Shown here: in pieces, positions 32,875 to 41,696 of the stretch
How the letters are laid out: each line of letters opens with the position of its first letter
Numbering within the stretch: position 1 is the first letter of the stretch
Assembly (NCBI GenBank): GCA_001790515.1
Contig: MGCS01000002.1
Location: forward strand, 137,243-201,242
From: Candidatus Saccharibacteria bacterium RIFCSPHIGHO2_12_FULL_44_22
Lineage (GTDB): Bacteria > Patescibacteriota > Saccharimonadia > Saccharimonadales > Saccharimonadaceae
Direction: 5' to 3'
Length of the DNA stretch: 64,000 bases
Position numbers and translations under genes: made by a program
The notes under the pieces: generated by a model
The model's input: only the letters and a program-made list of their open reading frames with translations
Told to the model about the DNA's origin: nothing
The model's database searches: none

Positions 32875-35424
32875 CTACTCTAATACATCAAGTTCTCGAG
32901 CAAGTCTCTCAATCAAAGCCTGTGTTTCTTCTAGATCTTTCTTCGTCTCTTCTATCAGATGCGGTGGCGCCTTGTCGATGTAACTTGCGTTGCTCAAACG
33001 ACCTTCGAGGTTCTTTGCCCGCAAGCGAGCCTCGCCTAAACGCACCTCTTGGTTTGTTTGATGTTCGTAGAGTGTGTCTTCGTCGACATCTAGCCACGCC
33101 TCACGGTTACTTGCAGCGAGGCGCAGTCCTTTTGCTTGATCAGCCTGGCGAACGCCACTGAGGCGCGCTAAATGCTGAATAAGATCACTATTGTCAGCAA
33201 TGAGGCTGTCGGTTTGGTATAGCAAGTCGTATTTCTTTGTTCCAGGCAGCTCTGCAACGACAAATCGTGCTTCGCCAACGAGCGTCTGCAACTGTTCAAA
33301 TTCGGCGGCGGCAATGTCGTTAAATTCAAGAGGTGTTGGCCAGTTAGCCTTTATCAGCAGTTCTTCGTGCCAACTAAGCGTCTGCCAGATAGTTTCGGTG
33401 ACAAATGGTGCAAATGGATGGGCGATTCGCAGCGATGTATCAAGCACCCACGCAAGCATCTGCGGGTTGTCCTGCTTTTTACTGGACTCGATGTACCAGT
33501 CGGCGACGTCATCCCAGATGACGTGATAAATAGCATCGCCAGCCTCGGCAAACCGATACTCTTCGATCTGCTTACCGATCTGTTCTGCCGCACTATTCAG
33601 TTGACGAACAATCCAGTGGTCAGCCACTGTTTTCGGCTGAGGATCAGCTACAGGAAATCCTTCGCCAAGCTTGTTTTCGATAAATCGAGCAATGTTCCAC
33701 AATTTGTTACAGAAATTTCGTCCAGCCAGCACTTTACCAGTACTAAATGCTTGATCTTGCCCAACGCTTCGCGCTGCAACAATTCCTAGTCGTAGCGCGT
33801 CCGATCCGTGACTTTCGACAATTTCAATAGGATTGATGACATTTCCTTTGGATTTGCTCATCTTTTTGCCTTTTTCGTCCAATACTAGCCCATTCAAATA
33901 GACTGCTTTGAACGGCACTTGATCTGTCGTGTACAGTCCTAGCATGATCATGCGACCAACCCACGAATACAATATATCAGCACCCGTTTCCATGACATTC
34001 AGTGGGTAAAATTTCGCCAAATCACCATTCGTTACATAATCAGTCGTAATATACGGCCACTGCCCACTACTAAACCATGTATCAAACGTATCAATCTCAC
34101 GAGTATACGTTGTACCATTTACATCAATCTTTTCTTGATCAACACGAGCATCAAATATCCAATCTGTCGGATCTTTTTCGTTTTGGAACGCTGGAATAGG
34201 AATCCCCCATGGAATCTGCCTACTGATGTTCCAGTCGCGAATATTTTCGAGGTACTGAATCAAAGCTTTTTTACGTGATGCAGGCTGAAAATCGATTTCG
34301 TCATTATTCAATGCGTCAATCGCCCGTTTTGCGAGCGGCTTCATACTAATGAACCATTGATCCTTGACCATCGGCTGAATCGGCAAGCCACTCTTGTAGT
34401 CATAGCCGACACTATGTTCAATATCTTCGTCACCACGGAGCAACTGCTCGCGCTGCAATGCATCAAGAACTTTTTGTCGTGCTTCCATTACCTCTAGATT
34501 CATGAACTGCGGCGGGACATTGATCATTTTGCCATCAAACCCAATCACTTGCAGCCGTGGCAGGTTATGGCGCTCTCCTACTTCAAAATCATTTGGGTCG
34601 TGCGCTGGCGTGATCTTGACGGCACCCGTACCAAACGCGGGATCAACGTATTCATCGGCGATCACTGGGATTTCGCGATCAGTAAGAGGTACGAGAACCT
34701 TTGTCCCGATCAGATCCTTGTAGCGTTCATCATCTGGATGGACGGCAATTGCAGTATCACCAAGCAATGTCTCTGGGCGCGTCGTTGCAACGACAATCTC
34801 CTTGATTTTGTCTAGGCTCGGGTAAGCAATTTTCCATAATTTACCCTTCTCTACCCTGTGTTCAACTTCAATGTCAGCATAACTTGTCTGATACTTTGTA
34901 CTATAATTAACAATGCGCTCACCTCTGTAGATCATACCCTCGTCCCACATACGTTTGAACGTACCGTAGACGGTGTTTACTACTTTGTCGTCTAGTGTAA
35001 AGACCGTATCTTTCCAAATTGCACTGATACCAAGCGCACGCAGTTGTGCTTCCATCGTGCCACGCTTTTCATCGACAAAATTCCACACTTGGCTATACAG
35101 CTGATCGCGGCTAAAATCGAAGCGGTTTTTGCCTTCTGCAGTCAAAACCTTTTCGTAGACAACCCACGTTTCAAACCCAGCATGATCAGACCCTGGAATA
35201 TAGGCCACTGCCCTACCCTGCATTCGGTAATAACGAGCCAAAATATCCTGTAGATTGAACGTTAACGCGTGACCAATGTGCAGATTACCGTTTGCGTTCG
35301 GCGGCGGCATAACAATGCTATATGGCTCACCACTACCTGATGGCGCAAAAGCATCGGCAGTCTCCCACATCTGATAAATCGTCGATTCATATTGTTTTGG
35401 ATCGTAGTTTTTAGCAAGTTTCAT
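32875..35424 (-). CDS. valS: Valyl-tRNA synthetase
   Basis: Class I synthetase with editing domain that charges tRNA-Val. 849 residues with PPPNANGNLHIGHALTFN (HIGH near 47), YIPGSDHAGFETW near 75, the editing domain (about 190-340, ATTRPETLLGDTA), KKMSKSKGN near 528, the anticodon-binding domain, and a C-terminal coiled-coil arm (ETKKDLEETQALIERLARELDVLE). No Shine-Dalgarno precedes the ATG. A transcript from the -10 at 35549 would have a leader of about 118 nt carrying a small ORF. Confidence 0.96.
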   Translation of the reverse strand: MKLAKNYDPKQYESTIYQMWETADAFAPSGSGEPYSIVMPPPNANGNLHIGHALTFNLQDILARYYRMQGRAVAYIPGSDHAGFETWVVYEKVLTAEGKNRFDFSRDQLYSQVWNFVDEKRGTMEAQLRALGISAIWKDTVFTLDDKVVNTVYGTFKRMWDEGMIYRGERIVNYSTKYQTSYADIEVEHRVEKGKLWKIAYPSLDKIKEIVVATTRPETLLGDTAIAVHPDDERYKDLIGTKVLVPLTDREIPVIADEYVDPAFGTGAVKITPAHDPNDFEVGERHNLPRLQVIGFDGKMINVPPQFMNLEVMEARQKVLDALQREQLLRGDEDIEHSVGYDYKSGLPIQPMVKDQWFISMKPLAKRAIDALNNDEIDFQPASRKKALIQYLENIRDWNISRQIPWGIPIPAFQNEKDPTDWIFDARVDQEKIDVNGTTYTREIDTFDTWFSSGQWPYITTDYVTNGDLAKFYPLNVMETGADILYSWVGRMIMLGLYTTDQVPFKAVYLNGLVLDEKGKKMSKSKGNVINPIEIVESHGSDALRLGIVAARSVGQDQAFSTGKVLAGRNFCNKLWNIARFIENKLGEGFPVADPQPKTVADHWIVRQLNSAAEQIGKQIEEYRFAEAGDAIYHVIWDDVADWYIESSKKQDNPQMLAWVLDTSLRIAHPFAPFVTETIWQTLSWHEELLIKANWPTPLEFNDIAAAEFEQLQTLVGEARFVVAELPGTKKYDLLYQTDSLIADNSDLIQHLARLSGVRQADQAKGLRLAASNREAWLDVDEDTLYEHQTNQEVRLGEARLRAKNLEGRLSNASYIDKAPPHLIEETKKDLEETQALIERLARELDVLE

Positions 35425-35475
35425 TAGGGGGCAATCTCAATTTGACATTTCGTCGTTTCATGTGAAAAGCACAAT

Positions 35476-35532
35476 TCAAGTAAAGGTTTTCGTACGAAAA
35501 TCCCTCACTTTACCAGCTTTTTGTCTCCACAT
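35476..35532 (-). CDS. Possible leader peptide upstream of valS, 18 aa
   Basis: An 18-codon ORF (MWRQKAGKVRDFRTKTFT) begins about 10 nt after the expected transcription start of a TGC-TATAAT promoter (35549-35554) and is preceded by ACAAACAAAC, the leader tract seen in other genes here. It contains one valine, so it is not a classical valine attenuator. A palindrome TTTTCGTACGAAAA (35487-35500) lies within it. It could be an accident of a 118-nt leader. Confidence 0.3.
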   Translation of the reverse strand: MWRQKAGKVRDFRTKTFT

Positions 35533-35585
35533 GTTTGTTTGTACCTCTATTATAGCACAGGCGGAATTAATAGTATAATAGGGTA

Positions 35586-36560
35586 ATGATTTCTGTACAT
35601 CTCTGTAACGACAAAACACTATGGGACGAATACATCGTTGACAATGACGGCCATCCGATGCAGCTATGGGGGTGGGGCGAAGTAAAAGCAAGCCATGGCT
35701 GGAAAGCCGAGCGTGTCTTCGTGCAGGACGGCGAGGTGATCGTTGGCGCAGCGCAACTTTTGACCAGACCACTTCCGAGTATGTTAAAAGGTATTACATA
35801 TATACCGCGCGGTCCGGTCACCGATATGCCAACCAGAGAAGTTGTCTTACAGGCGCTTGCGGACTACACAAAGGTGTCAATTGGATCAGTAGCCCTCACT
35901 ATTGAACCGGACTGGACAGCTATAGTCGCTCCATCTGGATGGCATTCATCTCAAAACCACATACTTATCCCTAGAACATTAATCCTTGACCTGACAAAAA
36001 CCGAAGACCAGCTGCTAGCGGTTATGAACAAAAAGACACGTCAATATATCCGTAAAAGCTCCAACGACGGCGTGACGATCAAACGGATCAAGAGTCATGA
36101 TGCGATAGGGGAGTGCCTGAAGATCTATCATCAAACTGCAGAACGCGCCGGGTTCGCATTGCACGATGACCAATACTATTATGATATTGCCTCAGAACTA
36201 GGGGATTTTTCTCCGATATTCGCAGCGTATTCTGGCGACCGAATGGTGGCATTTTTGTGGCCAATTATTAGTGGCAGTACATTATTTGAACTGTACGGAG
36301 GCATGAACGACGAAGGCCAGCAACTTCGTGCAAATTATGCGTTAAAGTGGCAAGTCATCAAGACAATGAAAGAATGGGGTATTGAGCGATACGACATGAA
36401 TGGACTATTGAACGATGGCGTTAGTACATTCAAACAAAGTTTTGCTGATCACGAAGATCTATTAGTTGGAACCTATGATTACCCATTATCGCCACTTTAT
36501 CCATTGTGGAAAAAAGGGCTACCCCTGGCGAAAAAAATCATTCGTACAATGAAACGCTAG
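35586..36560 (+). CDS. FemAB-family aminoacyltransferase
   Basis: 324 residues, second FemABX homologue. GWGEVKASHGWKAERVFV (about 28-45) and YIPRGPV near 75 give the N-terminal GNAT-like half. MNKKTRQYIRKSSNDGV near 148 and ELYGGMNDEGQQLRANYALKWQ near 238, with the RYDMNGL segment near 272, give the C-terminal half. TATAAT (35574-35579) lies exactly 6 nt before the ATG, so it is a clear leaderless candidate. It diverges from valS. Likely adds a different residue from the enzyme at 31435, but the sequence does not show which. Confidence 0.9.
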   Translation: MISVHLCNDKTLWDEYIVDNDGHPMQLWGWGEVKASHGWKAERVFVQDGEVIVGAAQLLTRPLPSMLKGITYIPRGPVTDMPTREVVLQALADYTKVSIGSVALTIEPDWTAIVAPSGWHSSQNHILIPRTLILDLTKTEDQLLAVMNKKTRQYIRKSSNDGVTIKRIKSHDAIGECLKIYHQTAERAGFALHDDQYYYDIASELGDFSPIFAAYSGDRMVAFLWPIISGSTLFELYGGMNDEGQQLRANYALKWQVIKTMKEWGIERYDMNGLLNDGVSTFKQSFADHEDLLVGTYDYPLSPLYPLWKKGLPLAKKIIRTMKR

Positions 36561-36642
36561 CTGATTTTAATCTTTCTTTAAGTTTTATAAGAATAAGCAT
36601 AACTTTGTTATACTAGTCGTATAAAATAGGGGACAAACAAAC

Positions 36643-38709
36643 ATGGCACGATTACCACAGCCAGGCGCAGATGCCGGCAATTGGGGGACAATCTTAAATG
36701 ACTACCTCAGTCAGGCACACACGACTGATGGAGCATTAAAAAGCGGGATTATATCGACCGCCCTTATTCAAGACGGAGCAGTAACAGAGGCAAAACTGGA
36801 TACAGCAACACAAGTAAAATTAAATTCAGCTGGCCCTGGCGTCACAAGTGTCAATAGTCTGACCGGAACCGTTACCCTGACTACCGATACGATCAGTGAT
36901 ACAGGCAGTACGAACAAATACGCAACAGCTGCCCAACTGACAAAGATCGACGGCGTACAAACAGGCGCAACCGCTAACGCAACCGATGCAAACCTACGTG
37001 ATAGGACGACACACACCGGAGCACAGGCAATTTCAACGGTGACGGGACTACAGGCAGCACTCGACGCGAAAGCGGCAATAACGCACAGCCATGCGATAGC
37101 TGATGTTACAAATTTGCAAACGTCATTGAACGCAAAAGCCGATAGTAGCACTGTCACAACTGGACTGGCTGGAAAAGCTGACACAACGACACAGATCGCA
37201 ACCAGCGGATCACTGACAGGTGGTGGAGATTTGTCAGCAACACGAACACTGAGCCTGAGCGGCGATTCGGCAACACCTGGGAATTCCCGCTACTATGGAA
37301 CAAATGATAGCGGCACCAAAGGGTTCTTTGCACTTCCTACACCGTCGGGACAAACACTCGTGCTCAACGTCAAAGAGTACGGTGCAGTTGGCGACAAAAC
37401 AACCGACGACACCGCTGCGTTCACTGCAGCGCTTGCAGCCGCAAAATCGTCGACGCTGACTGGTGCGACAGCGGCGGTCTGGGTACCTGGCGGCAATTAC
37501 ACCGTTGGACCACTCGTCCTTGGTAATCGTGTCACGATACGTGGCGCTGGGCCCGGAACATCGCGGCTGTTCCTACGTGCAGGGTCAACGGCACCGTTGA
37601 TCGGTATCGAAACACACGCACGCGCGTGCGGCGTGTTTGATCTGACCCTCGACGGTAACAGAGGTGCGGTATCGAGCACGAACGCCCTGGGACTATTCTT
37701 TGACAACAGTGCCGCCCAAGATTCGGACACGGGTAATGGCTTGGCTGAGTACGTTGATTCGCGCCACTTTGCTCACAACCTCATTATTCAAAACTGTGCT
37801 GGTACTGGGTTCAAGCAGCTTGGTCGAGGTACCACGATCGGATCAAATATTCAGTCATGGTACAACGCCGGGCATGGATTTGATGTCGACGTCGATTCAT
37901 CGTACACCAACTGCGACAGTGGTGCAGCTGGACTAGATGGGTTTATTATTCGGTCTGGCAGTAACCGGTTTAGCAACTGCAAAGCCTGGTATTCGGGGCA
38001 AGTGTCGACAACTGGTAGCGAAACGGACGGCACAGGCCACGGATTCCACCTGATGAACGGCCTATATAGCGCCAATACATTTGCATCGTGTGGTGCACAG
38101 GACAATGCTCGTGCTGGGTTTTATCTGAAAAACACCGGTCGTCAGACGCTGACAGGCATTGAATCTGACAGCAATAACACAGCGAACCTCAACCACGCAG
38201 GAGTTGAGCTGATTGATTCGTACGGCAACCGCGTGTCAGGGTATTCATGGGAGCGAAACGCCAATACAGTCAAGCAGTTGGCTGGACTACGAATACTTGG
38301 TGGCTACGGACATGCGGTCGACGTGACCTGTGACGGTCTGCAGTATATGCCACAGGGGTACTTTACGACCGACAGCTATCCATTTGGTTGTGATGTCAAG
38401 ATCGGTGCCAAAGACGGATTAGTCACGAATTCATATGTTGCCAGCTGGACACCCGATGTCTATTCGGGTCATTACCAATTAATGGCACTGACCGGTAATG
38501 TTACCGTGAACGCACCCGCTAGAGCACACTTTGGACAAACAGTAACACTCGGGTTTAGTCAAGATGCTACCGGTGGTCGAACAGTGACGTTTGCTAGTGA
38601 ATATCACACCTCTTGGACGCCTGTAACGACAGCGAATAAGCTCAATTCAATCACATTTTTGTACAACGGCAGTATTTGGATTCAGACGGCAGCAGCGGTC
38701 GGGATGTAG
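36643..38709 (+). CDS. Phage tail-spike-like protein with pectate-lyase beta-helix
   Basis: 688 residues. It begins with MARLPQPG.DAGNWG and LNDYLSQAH..DG, a short N-terminal module also found at 43301. A fibre region of repeats follows (TLTTDTISDTG, ALDAKA, SLNAKADSS, GLAGKAD, TGGGDLS) as in tail fibres. Then NVKEYGAVGDKTTDDTAAFTAAL (about 245) starts a Pectate_lyase_3-type right-handed beta-helix (to about 590), with a C-terminal cap. No signal peptide. No other phage gene is nearby. It may be a co-opted receptor-binding or glycan-binding/cleaving surface fibre. AGGGG ribosome site and ACAAACAAAC precede the ATG. Confidence 0.82.
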   Translation: MARLPQPGADAGNWGTILNDYLSQAHTTDGALKSGIISTALIQDGAVTEAKLDTATQVKLNSAGPGVTSVNSLTGTVTLTTDTISDTGSTNKYATAAQLTKIDGVQTGATANATDANLRDRTTHTGAQAISTVTGLQAALDAKAAITHSHAIADVTNLQTSLNAKADSSTVTTGLAGKADTTTQIATSGSLTGGGDLSATRTLSLSGDSATPGNSRYYGTNDSGTKGFFALPTPSGQTLVLNVKEYGAVGDKTTDDTAAFTAALAAAKSSTLTGATAAVWVPGGNYTVGPLVLGNRVTIRGAGPGTSRLFLRAGSTAPLIGIETHARACGVFDLTLDGNRGAVSSTNALGLFFDNSAAQDSDTGNGLAEYVDSRHFAHNLIIQNCAGTGFKQLGRGTTIGSNIQSWYNAGHGFDVDVDSSYTNCDSGAAGLDGFIIRSGSNRFSNCKAWYSGQVSTTGSETDGTGHGFHLMNGLYSANTFASCGAQDNARAGFYLKNTGRQTLTGIESDSNNTANLNHAGVELIDSYGNRVSGYSWERNANTVKQLAGLRILGGYGHAVDVTCDGLQYMPQGYFTTDSYPFGCDVKIGAKDGLVTNSYVASWTPDVYSGHYQLMALTGNVTVNAPARAHFGQTVTLGFSQDATGGRTVTFASEYHTSWTPVTTANKLNSITFLYNGSIWIQTAAAVGM

Positions 38710-38710
38710 G

Positions 38711-39796
38711 CTATGCAGTCGCCCAGGCTGTTTTTGTCATCGACAGGCTTGGGATAACCTCAAGATCTGACGGATCGGTCGGATCGACTTTTTGTGCATA
38801 GTAATAGGCCAGTGCGCCGATCATTGCGGCGTTGTCGGTGCAGAGCTGCATGGGTGCGTATTCGATAGCAAGTGGAAGTCGCTCAGACAGCTGGCGGCGT
38901 AATTCTTGGTTAGCCGCAACCCCGCCAGCAATAACGACAGATTTTGGTGAATAGTCGCGATAGGCGCGTTCCGCCTTGTCAACGAGTGTTTCTATGGCAA
39001 TGCGCTGGAAGCTCGCAGCAAAGTCTGCACGCTGAACGTCTGTCACGCGCGCTGGAAGCTCGTGCGACGGAAAAGTGAAGTCAACACCCACATCGTGTTG
39101 TACAGCCCGCAAAACGGCTGTCTTCAGGCCTGAGAAGCTAAAATTATACGGGTCAGCTAGTTTTGCTTTGGGCAATGTATATTTAAATGCGTCACCATCC
39201 AATGCCGCTTTGGTAATCGATGGTCCACCAGGGTACGATAGCCCCAGGATTTTCGCGACTTTATCAAACGCTTCTCCAACCGCATCATCCTGCGTTTGCC
39301 CAAGTAATTCATAATCTCCGTGGTCGCGGAACAACACCAATTGTGAATGGCCGCCACTAACAATCAGTGCCAACATCGGAAATTCCGGCTGCGCATATGG
39401 GAGAGTTAGCGATAATGAATCTACTTGTTCGGTAATAAAATTTGCATAGACATGCGCTTCGACATGATGAATAGGGTAGAGGGGTTTGTTATGAATCACC
39501 GCTAATGTTCTGACTGCTAATGTTCCAACCAGCAAACTACCAATCAGCCCAGGCGCATACGTGACGGCGATCGCATCAATGTCATCCCACGCCATATTCG
39601 CATCAGTTAACGCTTGATTGATCACAGGGTTGATCACTTCTATATGACTGCGTGCTGCCACCTCTGGCACGACACCGCCATACATTGCATGGATATCAAT
39701 TTGCGACACAATGACATTACTATGCAGTTTGCGACCGTCTTCGACGACGGCCGCAGCGGTTTCGTCACAACTGCTTTCGATTGCAAGAATTTTCAT
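38711..39796 (-). CDS. tsaD: tRNA threonylcarbamoyladenosine biosynthesis protein TsaD
   Basis: Catalyses transfer of the threonylcarbamoyl group to A37 of ANN-reading tRNAs, with TsaB, TsaC and TsaE. 361 residues. It has the ASKHA signature AIESSCDETAAAVV, metal-binding H111 and H115 in HHVEAHV, the loop LIVSGGHSQLVLF near 145, and GGVAANQELR near 285. Start chosen at 39796 (MKILAIESS) because the upstream GTG-started version adds four residues outside the family norm. It converges with the spike-like gene. Confidence 0.95.
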   Translation of the reverse strand: MKILAIESSCDETAAAVVEDGRKLHSNVIVSQIDIHAMYGGVVPEVAARSHIEVINPVINQALTDANMAWDDIDAIAVTYAPGLIGSLLVGTLAVRTLAVIHNKPLYPIHHVEAHVYANFITEQVDSLSLTLPYAQPEFPMLALIVSGGHSQLVLFRDHGDYELLGQTQDDAVGEAFDKVAKILGLSYPGGPSITKAALDGDAFKYTLPKAKLADPYNFSFSGLKTAVLRAVQHDVGVDFTFPSHELPARVTDVQRADFAASFQRIAIETLVDKAERAYRDYSPKSVVIAGGVAANQELRRQLSERLPLAIEYAPMQLCTDNAAMIGALAYYYAQKVDPTDPSDLEVIPSLSMTKTAWATA

Positions 39797-39819
39797 ACTA
39801 TCTACCACTGTAGCACAGT

Positions 39820-41406
39820 TTAGTTATCAGAGGTCAGAATCACGGCTTCGTGAGGCTTTAGCGAACCACCAAATTCGGTTGTTTCGAGTGTTGAAAACAC
39901 CAGGTTCTGCGCCGATATATCTACATCTACATCATTTCCTGAAAAGTTCAGAAGTATCGTCAGTATCTTTTCTTTATACATACGTTTATAAGCAAACACA
40001 TCCTCGTGGTGATCAAGTAGCTCAAAGTTACCATACCGCAATACATCTGACGTCGATCGGAATTGTAGTAGTTCGCGATACAATGTCAGCAGTGAACGTG
40101 GATTCTGCAGATCGCGGACGACATTGTTCGTCGTATAATCACCACTGATAGGCAGCCATGGTTCTGCCGTCGTAAACCCAGCGTGTGGGGCATCCGACCA
40201 CTGCATTGGTGTTCGTTCTGGGTCACGCCCGAGATTATGACCCGGATTGTTTTTCTCGAACGGATCTTGGACGAATTCTGGCGGAATGTGCGTGTCGTGC
40301 ATACCAATCTCGTCGCCATAATAAATAATTGGCGTCCCGGGAAGGGTGAGCAGCATCATTGCGGCCGTGCGGCATGATTCTTGGCCAAATCGCGTCGCTA
40401 AACGATGCTGGTCGTGGTTCCCCATACTGTAAATCGCTGTGTCACCAGGTCGCAATTTTTCCATATAACTACCGATCGACGATCGAAAGGCTTGCGCACT
40501 CCAGGGTAGTCCAATCGCATCAAAGTTAAACGGCGCCGTCACCGTTTGATCTAGGTTGTGATAGAACGACAAATAGTGCGAATGGTCGCCAGGATGGTCT
40601 GGATATGATTCGATGATCATAAATCGGTCATCATAACTCTTTACGACGTCTTGCAAAACGTTTAAATAATCAAAAATGTGCGATCCCATGGCACTATACG
40701 TATGGATCTGTGCATTGTACGGGTCAACGCCTTCAGCTGGTTCATAGTCTGGGTTTGGCGGATTGTCACGTAGCTGTTCGTCTTTAGATAACCAATTTAC
40801 CGCGTCAACACGAATCCCATCAACACCCATCTCTAGCCAAAATCGGACATTGTCGGCCATCGCCGATCGTACTTCTGGATTGTCCCAGTTCAGATCAGGT
40901 TGTTTTGCCAAAAAACTGTGCAAATAGTACTGATTTGTCCCTTTGTCCAGCTGCCACGCAGATCCACCAAACAGACTTTGCCAATTATTTGGCGGTGTCC
41001 CGTCTGGCTGCGGTTCGTGCCAAGTGTACCAATCACGCTTCGGACTGTCACGACTAGCACGCGATTCGATGAACCATGGGTGTTCGTCAGATGTATGGTT
41101 TGGCACAAAATCGACGATGACTTTAATCCCGCGGCTATGCGCCTGGTCTTTTAGTGCACGAAAGTCGTCTAATGTCCCAAAGACAGGGTCGACGTCTTGA
41201 TAGTTACTGACATCATACCCAAAATCAGCCATAGGCGACGGATAAAACGGCGATATCCATATAGCGCCAATCCCTAGTTCTACCAAATAATCCAACTTTG
41301 CAGCAATGCCGTTCAGATCACCAACGCCGTTATCGTCGCTGTCATAAAAACTGCGAGGATAAATTTGATAGAGAACGGTGTCATGTATCCAATGCTGTTT
41401 GCTCAT
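39820..41406 (-). CDS. GH13 alpha-glucosidase (oligo-1,6-glucosidase type)
   Basis: 528 residues of glycoside hydrolase family 13, subfamily close to alpha-glucosidase/oligo-1,6-glucosidase. Conserved regions are FVPNHTSD near 98, GIRVDAVNW with the nucleophile Asp near 200, MIIESYPD with the acid/base Glu near 264, and MGNHDQHR near 330. DWYTWHEP and the PMQWSD segment are typical. No signal peptide, so it is cytoplasmic and acts on imported or stored alpha-glucosides. TATAAT lies exactly 6 nt before the ATG (leaderless). Confidence 0.93.
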   Translation of the reverse strand: MSKQHWIHDTVLYQIYPRSFYDSDDNGVGDLNGIAAKLDYLVELGIGAIWISPFYPSPMADFGYDVSNYQDVDPVFGTLDDFRALKDQAHSRGIKVIVDFVPNHTSDEHPWFIESRASRDSPKRDWYTWHEPQPDGTPPNNWQSLFGGSAWQLDKGTNQYYLHSFLAKQPDLNWDNPEVRSAMADNVRFWLEMGVDGIRVDAVNWLSKDEQLRDNPPNPDYEPAEGVDPYNAQIHTYSAMGSHIFDYLNVLQDVVKSYDDRFMIIESYPDHPGDHSHYLSFYHNLDQTVTAPFNFDAIGLPWSAQAFRSSIGSYMEKLRPGDTAIYSMGNHDQHRLATRFGQESCRTAAMMLLTLPGTPIIYYGDEIGMHDTHIPPEFVQDPFEKNNPGHNLGRDPERTPMQWSDAPHAGFTTAEPWLPISGDYTTNNVVRDLQNPRSLLTLYRELLQFRSTSDVLRYGNFELLDHHEDVFAYKRMYKEKILTILLNFSGNDVDVDISAQNLVFSTLETTEFGGSLKPHEAVILTSDN

Positions 41407-41441
41407 CTATTTATTATATCATTTATGCTAATCTAATATTA

Positions 41442-41470
41442 TTGACTGCAGCGCATATTAATACTACAAT
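41442..41470 (+). promoter_or_regulatory. Promoter of a candidate ncRNA
   Basis: TTGACT (41442-41447), 17 nt, TACAAT (41465-41470) on the plus strand, pointing into a region without an ORF. Confidence 0.6.
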
Positions 41471-41476
41471 ATATAT

Positions 41477-41690
41477 GTTTGAGGGATAAAACTCTCGGAT
41501 TTTTGGGAAGTGAAGAACATTGCGACAGCAACAAATGTCGCCCGCGGGAGTGCCCGATGGGCAGCTACGGGATGTAGTATACATTCGTTCGCCAACCGAT
41601 GCATCGTCCACTCAACTAATATCCTCTATCTGATGCATTGATAGGGGATATTCTAGTTGAGCGCTACCTAGCAGGCGACGGGGTTGAGGT
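41477..41690 (+). ncRNA. Candidate structured ncRNA, about 215 nt
   Basis: The region downstream of the promoter has no ORF beyond a few codons and no plus-strand gene until 43570. It contains successive stems: GCGACA/TGTCGC (41522-41540), TGCCC/GGGCA near 41551, CTAC/GTAG near 41565, a large hairpin whose arms include ACTCAACTA/TAGTTGAG (about 41610-41661), and CTACCT/AGGTAG (41664-41692). It matches no RNA family I can recall. Part of the 3' end may also serve as terminator for the minus-strand gene at 41697. Confidence 0.45.
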
Positions 41691-41696
41691 AGGATA

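Noticed and set aside
35425-35554. T-box riboswitch upstream of valS
   Set aside because: The leader has no T-box sequence (AGGGTGGNACCGCG-like) and no long specifier stem. It is too short for a T-box.
41552-41581. SRP RNA (ffs) match because of CGGGATGTAG
   Set aside because: The diagnostic SRP loop (GGAAGCAGC type) is absent and the surrounding stems do not fit. The ten-base match is likely chance.
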